This document shows positions 51,552-60,651 of a DNA stretch of 64,000 nt, one piece after another. This DNA is from Azospira inquinata. Its GTDB lineage: Bacteria > Pseudomonadota > Gammaproteobacteria > Burkholderiales > Rhodocyclaceae. The notes under the pieces are model-generated. The model was not told the DNA's origin. It was given only the letters and a program-made list of their open reading frames with translations, and searched no databases. The stretch covers positions 1,612,001 through 1,676,000 of the forward strand of contig NZ_CP064782.1 of the NCBI RefSeq assembly GCF_018905915.1, read 5' to 3'. Position numbers and translations under genes: made by a program. The stretch's first letter is position 1. Each line of letters opens with the position of its first letter.

Positions 51552-52463
51552 TCAATCCCGCAATTCCCGGCCGGTGAGCTTGAGAAACACGTCTTCCAGG
51601 TTAGCTGCCCGGTGCAGGGTGCGCAGGCCCGGGCTCTGGGCCGCTGCGGCCAGCAGGGGCCCCGGGTCCTGGCAATAGAAAAAGGCGGTTTCCCCCACCA
51701 CTTCCTGGCGGGGGGCCAGGGCGGTGTGGGCGGCGGCCCAGGTCGGGGCGTCTTCCCCGTAAATTTCCACCACCTGGGGTTCGATGTGCTGGGCGATGAG
51801 TTCCGCCGGGCTGCCTTCCGCCACCAGACGGCCGTGGTCCACCACGCCTAGGCGGTGGCAGAGCCGCTCCGCCTCGTCCATGAAGTGGGTGGTGAGGATC
51901 AGGGTTTTGCCCTGGGCGGTGAGTTCCTTGAGTCGCTCCCAGATCAGGTGCCGGGCCTGGGGGTCCAGGCCGGTGGTGGGCTCGTCCAGGAAAATCACCG
52001 CCGGATCATTGACCAGGGCCCGGGCCAGGCTGAGGCGCCGCTTCATGCCCCCGGAGAGGCTTTTCAGGGGGGCGTCCCCCTTGCCGCCCAGGCCGGCGAA
52101 TTCCAGCAGGTCGGGAATGCGGGAGCGGATCAGCCGGTCTTCCAGGCCGAAATAGCGGCCAAAGACCAGGAGGTTTTCCGCCACGGTGAAATCCGGGTCC
52201 AGATTGTCGAACTGGGGCACCACCCCGGTGGCCCGCCGGGCTTCCCGGGCCCGTTCCGGCACGGCCAGGCCGTTGAGGCGGAGTTCCCCCCCGTCCGGTG
52301 CGGTGAGCCCCAGGCAGCAGCGCAGGGTGGTGGTCTTGCCCGCCCCGTTGGGCCCCAGGAGGCCGAAACAGATGCCCGGAGGCACGGCAAAGGACAGGTC
52401 GTCCACGGCGGTGAAGTCGCCGTAACGCTTGGTGAGATGGCGGACTTCCAGGGGCGCGGTCAT
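51552..52463 (-). CDS. ABC transporter ATPase (NodI/DrrA family)
   Basis: 303 residues. Walker [17 protein letters not shown], signature [17 protein letters not shown], Walker [18 protein letters not shown]-loop [15 protein letters not shown]. The last ~80 residues ([13 protein letters not shown] ... [13 protein letters not shown]) are the NodI/DrrA C-terminal extension. Overlaps the hydrolase gene by 4 bases at its start and precedes the permease. Confidence 0.93.
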   Translation of the reverse strand: MTAPLEVRHLTKRYGDFTAVDDLSFAVPPGICFGLLGPNGAGKTTTLRCCLGLTAPDGGELRLNGLAVPERAREARRATGVVPQFDNLDPDFTVAENLLVFGRYFGLEDRLIRSRIPDLLEFAGLGGKGDAPLKSLSGGMKRRLSLARALVNDPAVIFLDEPTTGLDPQARHLIWERLKELTAQGKTLILTTHFMDEAERLCHRLGVVDHGRLVAEGSPAELIAQHIEPQVVEIYGEDAPTWAAAHTALAPRQEVVGETAFFYCQDPGPLLAAAAQSPGLRTLHRAANLEDVFLKLTGRELRD

Positions 52464-53110
52464 GGCCGGTCCTGGGGGTGCCAGTTGCTCTGGATAATGT
52501 TGCGGAGAATGTGCAGGCGCCGGTGGAAGAAATGATCGGCCCCGGGCACCACCACCACGGGTAGTTCCAGGGGCTCGGCCCAGGCCAGCACATTGGCCAG
52601 GGGCACGGTGGTGTCAGCGCTGCCGTGGATGACGATGGTGTCGGCGGGCACCGCGTCGGTCTCGTAGTGGCGGGTGCCTTCCACAAAGCCGGAGGCGGTG
52701 CCGATCAGCACCAGACGTTGGACGGGCCGCCCCTCATCCGCCAGACGCTTGGCCACCCGGGCCTGGACGTAGGCGCCGAAGGAAAAGCCTCCCAGGACCA
52801 CGGGCAGATCGCCGAAGCGCTGCCGGGCGTAGTCCAGCACGGTAAGCATGTCCTCCGTCTCGCCCCGGCCCTCGTCGTGGCTGCCGGCGCTTTGGCCCAC
52901 GCCCCGGAAATTGGGGCGCAGGGCGGCGTAGCCCAGGCCGACGAAGGTCCGGGCCAGGGTCTGGGCCACCTTGTTGGTGTTGGCGCCGCCGAAGAGGGGG
53001 TGGGGGTGGCCCACCAGGGCGATGCCCAGGGGCTTTTCCGGGGCTTCCACCAGGGTGTCGATGGGCCCAGCGGCGCCGGGAATGAGCAGGTGTTCCGTGT
53101 CCGTACGCAT
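52460..53110 (-). CDS. Alpha/beta hydrolase (CocE/YfhR-like small dienelactone-type)
   Basis: 216 residues. [15 protein letters not shown] is the conserved N-terminal block of the small bacterial alpha/beta hydrolases; GFSFGAYV holds the nucleophile serine, [12 protein letters not shown] the acid and [10 protein letters not shown] the histidine. Predicted cytoplasmic serine hydrolase; the substrate is unknown. First gene of an overlapping unit with the ABC exporter (4-base overlap) and 5 bases after the ferredoxin gene. Confidence 0.88.
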   Translation of the reverse strand: MRTDTEHLLIPGAAGPIDTLVEAPEKPLGIALVGHPHPLFGGANTNKVAQTLARTFVGLGYAALRPNFRGVGQSAGSHDEGRGETEDMLTVLDYARQRFGDLPVVLGGFSFGAYVQARVAKRLADEGRPVQRLVLIGTASGFVEGTRHYETDAVPADTIVIHGSADTTVPLANVLAWAEPLELPVVVVPGADHFFHRRLHILRNIIQSNWHPQDRP

Positions 53111-53115
53111 GGGGA

Positions 53116-53427
53116 TCAGTCGATCTTCAGCCGTTCCACTACCCGACCGTGGAGCAGGTGTTCTTCGATGATTTCATCGATGTCTTCCTTATCCACGAAG
53201 GTGTACCAGGTGGCTTCCGGGTAAATCACCATCACCGGGCCCTGGTCGCAGCGGCCCAGGCAGCCCGACTTGTTCACCCGCACCTGGCCGGGACCAGCCA
53301 CGCCGGCGGCCTTCACCTTGGCCTTGGCGTAATCCAGCAGCTCGCTGGCGCCGTGGTCGTTGCAGCAGGATTCCCCGTTGGCCCGCTGGTTGCAGCAGAT
53401 CAGGGCGTGGTAGCGGTAGTAGCTCAT
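53116..53427 (-). CDS. Thioredoxin-like [2Fe-2S] ferredoxin
   Basis: 103 residues. Cysteines in ICCNQRANGESCC (residues ~11-22) and in VNKSGCLGRCDQGPVMV (~52-65) match the Shethna-type/NuoE-like [2Fe-2S] fold. VIYPEATWYTFVDKEDIDEIIEEHL is the family end block. An electron carrier or iron-sulfur redox sensor in the cytoplasm. Possibly translated with the hydrolase gene 5 bases downstream. Confidence 0.93.
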   Translation of the reverse strand: MSYYRYHALICCNQRANGESCCNDHGASELLDYAKAKVKAAGVAGPGQVRVNKSGCLGRCDQGPVMVIYPEATWYTFVDKEDIDEIIEEHLLHGRVVERLKID

Positions 53428-53461
53428 GGCAAGGATTCCGGAGGAAAGGGCAAGGCCGGGA

Positions 53462-54517
53462 TTATATCCGGCGGGCCACCAGCATCAGATAGGGCACGGC
53501 GGCGAAGGGCCAGAGGCTGGCGGTGATACGGGTGACCCCGTTGAAATTGAAGAAATGGCCCTGGCGCCAAGCGGCCAGGGCGGCGGCGGAATAGGGATTT
53601 TCCGGGGCCAGGTTGATGAGCACGGTGGCCGCCATGAGGCCCAGGCTGGCCAGGCTGATGCGCATGTCCGCAGGCAGCCAGACCAGCACCAGCAGGGCGG
53701 CGGCGCCCCATTCCAGGCCCAGGCGGGAGCCGGGGGTGAACCAGGCGAAGGCGTCATCCGGCCCCACCAGCACGGCGGTGGCCAGACTGCGGACGCCCAG
53801 GGCCGTCACGATGAGCAGGGGCACCCCCACCAGGGCGGGCCAGCGGTCCGCCAGCAGGGTCCGGGCGAAGAGGCCCACGGCCACCAGATTAATGCCCACG
53901 ATGGCCGCTTCCACCACCTGAAATACCTGGGGCGCAAAGGGCTGGTCCGAGGGCAGGCCCACCAGATGGCGCACGTCCCCGGCGCCGAAGAGCAGGGTTT
54001 CCGGGGTCACCTGGGTGAGCAGCCAGAGGCCTAGCAGCACCACCCCGGGTTCGGCGTGGGGCCGGTCCGCCACCAGGCGGCCCTGCCAGTGGGTCAGGCT
54101 GCGGAACAGGGGCTCCCCGTAGAAAAAGGCGATCAGGGCCCCCAGGGCCGTGCCCAGGCTATTGGTGGCCAGATCCAGATTAGAGGGCACCCGAGACGGC
54201 AGCCAGGTCTGGATGCTTTCCATGGCGAAGGACAGGGCGGTACCCATGACCCAGGCCGCCAGGGCGGGCAGGGCCCGGGTGGGCAGCTGTTTCAGGGCCA
54301 AGGCCAGGAGAAAGCCCAGGGGCAGGTAGCCCGCCACATTCACCGCCAGATCGAAGACCGTCCAGTAACGGGGCCAGGCCGCGTTCAGGTAGGCGAAGGG
54401 GGAAGCCCCGGTGCTGCGCCACCCGGAAAAGGGGTGCAGGCTGGCGTAAATGACCAGCAGGCCGTAGGCCAGGGCCAGATAGCGGGGCAGGGTGGAGGGG
54501 GTGTTAGGGCGGGACAT
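53462..54517 (-). CDS. VanZ-family membrane protein
   Basis: 351 residues with about ten transmembrane helices. The VanZ block (about 50-135) includes FDLAVNVAGYLPLGFLL, SFAMESIQTWLPSRVPSNLDLATNSLGTALG. VanZ relatives give low-level teicoplanin resistance in enterococci, but in proteobacteria the role is unknown. The second half is a further membrane domain (FNFNGVTRITASLWPF). It is upstream of the ferredoxin gene, 34 bases away on the same strand. Confidence 0.88.
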   Translation of the reverse strand: MSRPNTPSTLPRYLALAYGLLVIYASLHPFSGWRSTGASPFAYLNAAWPRYWTVFDLAVNVAGYLPLGFLLALALKQLPTRALPALAAWVMGTALSFAMESIQTWLPSRVPSNLDLATNSLGTALGALIAFFYGEPLFRSLTHWQGRLVADRPHAEPGVVLLGLWLLTQVTPETLLFGAGDVRHLVGLPSDQPFAPQVFQVVEAAIVGINLVAVGLFARTLLADRWPALVGVPLLIVTALGVRSLATAVLVGPDDAFAWFTPGSRLGLEWGAAALLVLVWLPADMRISLASLGLMAATVLINLAPENPYSAAALAAWRQGHFFNFNGVTRITASLWPFAAVPYLMLVARRI

Positions 54518-54662
54518 GATGGGGCCCGACAGTATGGCACAGGGATGGCGGACGGGTCACCCCGGGCCGGGGCGGAAACGGCCCGGGACGGGCCTGCCCG
54601 GGCTATTCTTTGGGAAAGCCCGGGGCACAAAAGGTTCAGGGAAATTGTCCCGGGCGCCAGCC

Positions 54663-56156
54663 TCAGGCGTCGTGGTGATGCACCGGTTCCGCCACATGGT
54701 GGGTGGCCGCCGCCGCATGGTGGCCGTGGGCCGGAGGGGGCGGCGGGGCGTGGGCGATCAGCTGGGGCCCCAGGGAGCCCAGCACCATGCCCCCCAGGGC
54801 GGCCAGCAGGCCGGCGAACTGGGGCGGCAGGAAGGGATCGGCCGGGCCCAGGGTGAGGAGCACCAGCCATACCGTGAGGCCGCAGCCGATGGACACCAGG
54901 GCCCCCTGGTTGGTGCTGGGCTTCCAGTAGAGCCCGGCCACCAGGGGCACGAAGGCGCAGACCAGGGTGATCTGGTAGGCGTTTTCCACCATTTTGAAAA
55001 TGCTGGCGTGGGAATTCATGGCGTAGAGGGTGACCAGGGCGGTGAAGCCCAGGGTCACCAGGCGCATGGCCCGCAGCAGCCGGTGGTCGGAGAGGTGGGG
55101 CAGGAGGGGGCGCAGGATGTTTTCCGTAAAGGTGACGGAGGGGGCCAGGAGGGTGGCGGAGGCGCAGCTTTTAATGGCCGACAGCAGGGCGCCGAAAAAC
55201 ATCACCTGGGCGAAGAGGGGGGCCTTTTCCAGCACCAGCCGGGGCAGGATCATCTGGGAATCGCTATTCATGAGCCGGGCCACCATGGCCGGGTCAATGA
55301 GGGTGGCGGCGTAGGCCAGGAACATGGGCACGAAGGCGAAGAGGAAGTAGAGCACCCCCCCCAGCACCGAGGCCCAGATGGCGATGCGCTCGGTCTTGGA
55401 GGACTGGACCCGCTGGAACACGTCCTGCTGGGGAATGGAGCCGAACATCATGGTGATCCAGGCGGCCAGGAAGCCGATCACCTCCTTGGCGTCCGGGGCG
55501 GGCCAGAACTGGAATTTGCCCGTGCTGGCGGCGTGGTGCACCACGGCCCCCACGCCTCCGGCCATGCCGGAAACCTCCCCGCCGATGTAGAGCATGCCCA
55601 GGACAATGACGATCATCTGGATAAAGTCCGTAATGGCCACGGACCACATGCCACCGAACAGGGTGTAAATGAGGATGGTGCCAGCGCCGATGCCCATGCC
55701 CGCCAGCCGGGTGATCTGGCCGTCGGAAACCACGTTGAAGACCAGGCCCAGGGCGGTGAGCTGGGCCCCCACCCAGCCCAGGTAGGAGACCACGATGGCC
55801 AGGGTGGTGAGCACCTCCACCCAGCGGCCATAGCGCTGCCGGTAAAAGTCCCCGATGGTGAGGAGATTCTTCCGGTACAGGGGGGCGGCGAAAAAGAGTC
55901 CCACCAGAATCAGGCACAGGGAGGAGCCGAAGGGATCGGCCACCACCCCGGACAGGCCTTCCTTGAGAAAGGTGGCGGGAATGCCCAGCACGGTTTCCGA
56001 GCCGAACCAGGTGGCGAAGACCGTGGCGGTGACGATGGAAAAGGGCAGATGACGGCCGGCGACGGCGAAGTCCCGGGTGTTATGGACCCGGGTGGCGGCA
56101 TAGAGGCCGATGGCGACGGAGATGACCCAGTAGGTGATGACGAACCAGAGCAACAT
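54663..56156 (-). CDS. Sodium:solute symporter with His-rich C-terminal tail
   Basis: 497 residues from the ATG at 56156, 12-13 transmembrane helices, SSS family. DFAVAGRHLPFSIVTATVFATWFGSET is the family start block; ITDFIQMIVIVLGML and FGALLSAIKSCASATLLAPSVTF are further SSS signatures. The C-terminus ends in PPPPPAHGHHAAAATHHVAEPVHHHDA-type sequence (positions ~470-497), with eight histidines in the last 26 residues, a possible metal-binding or sensor tail. The solute is not known; proline/pantothenate/acetate-type substrates are possible. The 342-base stretch 56157-56498 before cutA is GC-rich and shows nothing I can name except a TAGAAT -10-like element near 56485. Confidence 0.88.
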   Translation of the reverse strand: MLLWFVITYWVISVAIGLYAATRVHNTRDFAVAGRHLPFSIVTATVFATWFGSETVLGIPATFLKEGLSGVVADPFGSSLCLILVGLFFAAPLYRKNLLTIGDFYRQRYGRWVEVLTTLAIVVSYLGWVGAQLTALGLVFNVVSDGQITRLAGMGIGAGTILIYTLFGGMWSVAITDFIQMIVIVLGMLYIGGEVSGMAGGVGAVVHHAASTGKFQFWPAPDAKEVIGFLAAWITMMFGSIPQQDVFQRVQSSKTERIAIWASVLGGVLYFLFAFVPMFLAYAATLIDPAMVARLMNSDSQMILPRLVLEKAPLFAQVMFFGALLSAIKSCASATLLAPSVTFTENILRPLLPHLSDHRLLRAMRLVTLGFTALVTLYAMNSHASIFKMVENAYQITLVCAFVPLVAGLYWKPSTNQGALVSIGCGLTVWLVLLTLGPADPFLPPQFAGLLAALGGMVLGSLGPQLIAHAPPPPPAHGHHAAAATHHVAEPVHHHDA

Positions 56157-56498
56157 GGGCGGAAGCGGCAAAAAAAATGGGGGGGGGGGAAGGCGCACCG
56201 CTTGACCGTCGGCCTCGGCCGTCCCAGGGCATCCGGGGCGCGGGGCCCGGGCCGTGGCCTCCCCAGGCAGGGGAAGCCCGCCGCAGCGGATTGGGCCGCA
56301 TTATAGCGGTAGGGGAACCCCCGGAAACCTGACGGGGCGGGGTTTTTTTGCCGGGGCTGGAGGGGGGTGGAGCGGTGGGCGGGGACTGGTGGGGATAGGG
56401 CTAGGGTGGGTCCGGAGCGGGGAGGCCGGGTTTCTTCCGGCGGCTAACCCGGTTGGGGCCCGGCTTCCTCCCGGCCCACCGTAGTAGAATGGCCCGCC

Positions 56499-56831
56499 AT
56501 GGCCCAAGCTAACCAATTCCTCGTCGTCCTCACCAACTGCCCGGATCAGCCCACGGCGGAAAAAATCGCCAAGCAGCTGGTGGAATCCCGTCTCGCCGCC
56601 TGCGTTAATGTGCTGGCGCCTTGCCTGTCCGTGTACCGCTGGCAGGGGGTGGTGGAAGAGGGGCCGGAGGTGCCGCTTTTGATCAAAACCACGGCGGAGC
56701 GCTATTCCGACGTGGAAGGGGTGATCCGCCTGCATCACCCCTACGAGCTGCCGGAAATTATTGCCCTGCCCCTGAGCAAGGGCCTGCCCGGTTATCTGGA
56801 CTGGATCGCCGACGAATCCCGTCCCGGCTGA
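56499..56831 (+). CDS. cutA: Divalent-cation tolerance protein CutA
   Basis: 110 residues. VVLTNCPDQPTAEKIAKQLVESRLAACVNV and SVYRWQGVVEEGPEVPLLIKT, with HHPYELPEIIALPLSKGLPGYLDWI, make it a clear CutA1, a small trimeric protein linked to copper tolerance in E. coli. It is 29 bases upstream of dsbD, the cutA-dsbD order known from E. coli. Ribosome site is poor. Confidence 0.95.
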   Translation: MAQANQFLVVLTNCPDQPTAEKIAKQLVESRLAACVNVLAPCLSVYRWQGVVEEGPEVPLLIKTTAERYSDVEGVIRLHHPYELPEIIALPLSKGLPGYLDWIADESRPG

Positions 56832-56860
56832 TCCCCGCTTTTTTTCGGAGTATCCCGCCC

Positions 56861-58852
56861 ATGCTGCGCCGGCTCCTGCCTTCCCTGTTTCTGCTTTTGG
56901 CGTTTTGCCACCTGGCGCCTGCCTCGGCCCAGGAATTCCTCGATCCCCGGATTGCCTTCAAGCCCAGTCTGGGGGCCGTGGACGACCATACGGTGGAAAT
57001 CCGCTACGCCATCGCCAAAGGCTATTACCTCTACCGGGCCAAGTTCAAGTTTGCCGCCAACACCCCGGGGGTGCGCCTGGGCCAGGCCCAGTTCCCCGCC
57101 GGGAAAAAGAAGCAGGATGACAATTTCGGCGCGGTGGAAATCTATTACGACGCCGTGACCATCCGCCTGCCCGTGGAGCGCAATACCGGGGTGCCCGTGG
57201 ATCTGGACCTGACACTGACGGAGCAGGGCTGCGCCGACGCCGGGGTCTGCTATCCGCCCCAGGACCACGCCCTGAAGGTGCATCTGCCCGCCGCACCGGC
57301 GGCCGCCCCCAAGGCCCCTGCCTCTGCCGCCGCGGCCCCTGGGGAAGCCCGTAAGACGGGGGTCGGAGCGGAGCCTGCCGCCTCAAGCCCGTCGGATAAG
57401 GCGGCCCCGGCCCAATCCGCTTCCGCTCCCGCCCCTGCTGGGTCGGCGGCGGAGGCTTCAGCCGATGCCCCATCCACGCCCCTCTCCACCCCGGAAACCG
57501 GTGCCGCCGGTCTGGAAAACAGCGGTGACGAAAGTGGCCATATCGCCGGTCTGCTCCGCCACGCCAGCTTCTGGGTGGCGGTGAGCCTTTTTTTCGGCTT
57601 CGGTCTGGCCCTTTCCCTTACCCCCTGCATGTTCCCCATGATCCCCATCCTTTCCGGGATCATCGTCGGCCATGGCCGCAAGGATGAGGCTCGGGTCTCC
57701 CGGGGCCGGGCCTTCGGTCTGTCCCTGATCTACGTACTGGGCATGGCCCTGACCTACGCCCTCCTGGGGGTGGCCGCCGGGCTCACCGGCACCCTGCTTT
57801 CCAATGTGCTGCAAAGCCCCTGGGTGCTGGGGGCCTTCGCCCTGCTGTTCGTGGTGCTGGCCGGTTCCATGTTCGGTTTTTACGAACTGCAACTGCCCGC
57901 CGCCCTGCAAAGCAAGGTGTCGGAAGAAAGCCGCCAGCTGGGGGGCGGCCATGGGGCGGCGGTATTCGCCATGGGCGCCCTGTCGGCGGTGATCGTGGGG
58001 CCCTGCGTGGCGGCGCCCCTGGCCGGCGCCCTGCTCTACATCGGTCAGAGCGGCAATGCCCTGCTGGGGGGCGTGGCCCTCTTTGCCATGGCCCTGGGCA
58101 TGGGGGTGCCCCTGCTCATCGTCGGTCTCTCCGCCGGGGCCCTGCTGCCCAAGGCTGGGGCCTGGATGGACGGGGTAAGCAAGGCCTTCGGGGTCATTCT
58201 CCTGGCCACCGCCCTGTGGCTGGTGTCCCCCGTGTTGCCGCCCCTGGTGACCATGGTGGGTTGGGCCCTGCTGCTCATTGTGCCGGCGGTTTACCTCCGC
58301 GCCCTGGACCCCTTGCCCCAACACGCGGGGGGCTGGCTGCGCTTCTGGAAGGGCCTGGGCATTGTCATGCTCATCGCCGGGGCTGCCATGCTGGTGGGGG
58401 TGCTGGCCGGTTCCCGGGACCCCCTCCAGCCTTTGAAGACCCTGGCCGGTCCGGCGGTAGCGGCCCAGGCGCCAGGGGCGCCCCTGGCCTTTACCCCGGT
58501 CCATTCCCTGGCGGACCTGGACGCCCGGATTCGGGGAGCGAAAAAGCCGGTGATGCTGGATTTTTATGCGGACTGGTGCGTCTCCTGCAAGGAAATGGAG
58601 CGCTTCACCTTTACCGACCCGGCCATCCGGGCCCGTCTGGCGGGCTTTGAACTGCTGCGGGCCGACGTGACCGCTTCCTCCCCGGCAGACCGGGCCCTGC
58701 TGGCCCGCTTCGGCCTCTTTGGCCCCCCGGGCATCATTTTCTTTGGCCGGGACGGCAAGGAAGTGCCCGATCTGCGGGTGGTGGGCTTTCAGGACGCCCC
58801 CCGCTTTGGCCGCAGCCTGGACCGGGTGCCCGGCCCGGTTTCCGGCAGATAG
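56861..58852 (+). CDS. dsbD: Thiol:disulfide interchange protein DsbD
   Basis: 663 residues from the ATG at 56861. Signal peptide FLLLAFCHLAPASA. N-terminal periplasmic domain with the redox pair CADAGVC. A long Ala/Pro linker (about 145-220). Membrane domain with the two central cysteines in LTPCMFPMIPIL and VGPCVAAPLAG. C-terminal thioredoxin-like domain with YADWCVSCKEM. It moves electrons from cytoplasmic thioredoxin to periplasmic DsbC, DsbG and CcmG. All six catalytic cysteines are present. Coupled to cutA. Confidence 0.96.
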   Translation: MLRRLLPSLFLLLAFCHLAPASAQEFLDPRIAFKPSLGAVDDHTVEIRYAIAKGYYLYRAKFKFAANTPGVRLGQAQFPAGKKKQDDNFGAVEIYYDAVTIRLPVERNTGVPVDLDLTLTEQGCADAGVCYPPQDHALKVHLPAAPAAAPKAPASAAAAPGEARKTGVGAEPAASSPSDKAAPAQSASAPAPAGSAAEASADAPSTPLSTPETGAAGLENSGDESGHIAGLLRHASFWVAVSLFFGFGLALSLTPCMFPMIPILSGIIVGHGRKDEARVSRGRAFGLSLIYVLGMALTYALLGVAAGLTGTLLSNVLQSPWVLGAFALLFVVLAGSMFGFYELQLPAALQSKVSEESRQLGGGHGAAVFAMGALSAVIVGPCVAAPLAGALLYIGQSGNALLGGVALFAMALGMGVPLLIVGLSAGALLPKAGAWMDGVSKAFGVILLATALWLVSPVLPPLVTMVGWALLLIVPAVYLRALDPLPQHAGGWLRFWKGLGIVMLIAGAAMLVGVLAGSRDPLQPLKTLAGPAVAAQAPGAPLAFTPVHSLADLDARIRGAKKPVMLDFYADWCVSCKEMERFTFTDPAIRARLAGFELLRADVTASSPADRALLARFGLFGPPGIIFFGRDGKEVPDLRVVGFQDAPRFGRSLDRVPGPVSGR

Positions 58853-59066
58853 CTGAAAATTATTGAACATTGGTTGAAAAGAATTCCCTTTATTCCCGCT
58901 CCGCTCTTGCGTAGCATGGAATCCCCTGAGGTTCCGCCCCCTTGCCCCTAGGGCCGTCCTCCCGGTTTGCCGGGGGATTGGGCCCCCAGGCCGGGGTTGG
59001 ATCGGAGAGCGCCGGGAAGGCGCCGAACCCTACTTTTCCTTCACCTTTTTACCCCGATTGCCCATC

Positions 59067-59750
59067 GTGTCCGCCCAAGACCCCCTTGCCTCCTCCACCC
59101 CTTCCCCCGTGGCCGCGTCCAGCCGGGCTACCAATTGCCCGGTGGAAGAAGTGGCTGTCTGCAATCTGCCCACCCCCTGGGCCACCTTTCGCCTCCACGG
59201 TTTCCGGGAGCTGAAGACGGGCCGGGAGCATCTGGCCCTGACCCTGGGGGAAGTGGCCTGCTCGGAAGGAGGGGACGGCGGGACGGCGCCCCTGGCCCGA
59301 ATGCACTCCGAATGCCTCACCGGGGACGGCCTCTTCTCCCGCCGCTGTGACTGCGGCCCCCAGCTGGAGGCGGCCCTGGAACGGATCGCCCAGGCCGGTC
59401 GAGGGGTGCTCCTCTATCTGCGCCAGGAAGGTCGGGGCATCGGCCTGCTGGAAAAAATCCGGGCCTACGCCTTGCAGGACCAAGGGCTGGATACGGTGGA
59501 AGCCAATCAGGCCCTGGGTCTGCCCGTGGATGCCCGGGATTACGGGGTGGCGGCGGCCATGTTCCACTCCCTGGGGGTCTATCAGGTGCGCCTCATGACC
59601 AATAACCCGGGCAAGGTGGCGGCCCTGGAACACGCCGGGGTGAAGGTGACGGAACGGATGCCCCACCGGGTCGGGGAAAATCCGGAAAACCGCCGCTATC
59701 TGGCCACCAAGGCCGCCCGCCTGGGCCATCTGCTGGCCCCCAAGGCTTGA
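59067..59750 (+). CDS. ribA: GTP cyclohydrolase II
   Basis: 227 residues from a GTG at 59067 (a TTG at 59058 is alternative; no clear ribosome site). [25 protein letters not shown] holds the three zinc cysteines; [20 protein letters not shown] the catalytic arginine/glycine loop; the last block [16 protein letters not shown] is also diagnostic. It opens GTP to 2,5-diamino-6-ribosylamino-pyrimidinone phosphate, the first riboflavin step. It supplies the activity that the RibBA-type protein at 46119 appears to lack. The ~40-residue N-terminal extension is Ser/Pro-rich. Confidence 0.95.
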   Translation: MSAQDPLASSTPSPVAASSRATNCPVEEVAVCNLPTPWATFRLHGFRELKTGREHLALTLGEVACSEGGDGGTAPLARMHSECLTGDGLFSRRCDCGPQLEAALERIAQAGRGVLLYLRQEGRGIGLLEKIRAYALQDQGLDTVEANQALGLPVDARDYGVAAAMFHSLGVYQVRLMTNNPGKVAALEHAGVKVTERMPHRVGENPENRRYLATKAARLGHLLAPKA

Positions 59751-59839
59751 ATTAAGGCCGCCTCCCCGCGGGGGCGGTGTCCCTCCATTTTCCCCGGGCG
59801 GCGAGCGCCCCTTTTCCCTTCTTTTCCAGGAGAGCCAGC

Positions 59840-60442
59840 ATGAGCGACATGAACATTCGGGTGGCCGTGGTCTATCACAGCGGTTACGGGCACACCGCCC
59901 GCCAGGCGGAGGCCGTGGCCCGGGGCGCCCGCACCCTGACCGGCTGCGACAGCCTGTTGGTGAAGGTGGAAGACATCGACCAGTACTGGGACACTCTGGA
60001 AACGGTGGATGCCATCATTTTCGGCGCTCCCACCTACATGGGCAGCGTTTCCGCCCAGTTCAAGGCCTTCATGGATGCCACCTCCCACGCCGTGTTCGCC
60101 AAGGGCGGCACCTGGGCCAACAAGGTGGGGGCGGGCTTTACCAATTCCGCGTCCCACGCCGGAGACAAGCTTTCCAGCCTGATCCAGCTCGCCCTCTTTG
60201 CCGCCCAGCACAAAATGCACTGGGTCAATCTGGGCCTGCCCCCGGGCAACAACAGCTCCACCACCAGTCAGGAAGCCCTCAACCGGGACAGCTATTTCCT
60301 CGGCGCCGGGGCCCAGTCCAATGCGGACCAGGGGCCGGATCAGGCGCCCAGCGCTTCGGACTTGAAGACCGCCGAACACCTGGGCGCCCGGGTGGCCCGG
60401 GTGGCTCTGGAACTGGCCGTGGGGCGGAAGGCTCTGGCCTAA
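59840..60442 (+). CDS. Flavodoxin-like (WrbA-type) NAD(P)H:quinone oxidoreductase
   Basis: 200 residues from the ATG at 59840 (AGGAGA upstream). VVYHSGYGHTARQAEAVARG is the FMN phosphate loop; GAPTYMGSVSAQFKAFMDAT the flavin-contact loop; HWVNLGLPPGNNS the WrbA-like third block. It is a flavodoxin-fold quinone reductase protecting against redox cycling; wrbA is a reasonable but not certain name. It follows ribA by 89 bases, so flavin supply and flavin use may be co-expressed. A strong terminator follows. Confidence 0.87.
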   Translation: MSDMNIRVAVVYHSGYGHTARQAEAVARGARTLTGCDSLLVKVEDIDQYWDTLETVDAIIFGAPTYMGSVSAQFKAFMDATSHAVFAKGGTWANKVGAGFTNSASHAGDKLSSLIQLALFAAQHKMHWVNLGLPPGNNSSTTSQEALNRDSYFLGAGAQSNADQGPDQAPSASDLKTAEHLGARVARVALELAVGRKALA

Positions 60443-60521
60443 ACCGGGTCAGGCACCGTGCCCAGCCCTGGGCGACGTGCGGGAGCGCACGCCGGGCCGG
60501 ACCGGGGCAAGGGATGCAATG

Positions 60522-60549
60522 AAAAAAGGGGGCTTGGCCCCCTTTTTTT
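60522..60549 (+). terminator. Rho-independent terminator after the flavodoxin gene
   Basis: A6GGGGGC and GCCCCCT7 around a TTG loop; perfect 12-bp stem counting the A-T pairs. About 80 bases after the gene. Confidence 0.92.
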
Positions 60550-60651
60550 ATGGGCGCTGACGGCTCCCGTCAGCCCTAGGTCCCGCTTTGTTTTGCCTGG
60601 GTCGGCTCCCGCCGGCTCGCACCAGCTCCACCAGCTCTGGGCCGGGCCCAA

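Noticed and set aside
54492..56306. 604-codon open frame on the plus strand opposite the symporter gene
   Set aside because: Glycine/histidine-rich shadow of the GC-skewed minus-strand codons; the minus strand has a clear SSS transporter.
58853..59066. FMN riboswitch or gene upstream of ribA
   Set aside because: No conserved riboswitch core and no ORF with motifs; only GC-rich hairpins.
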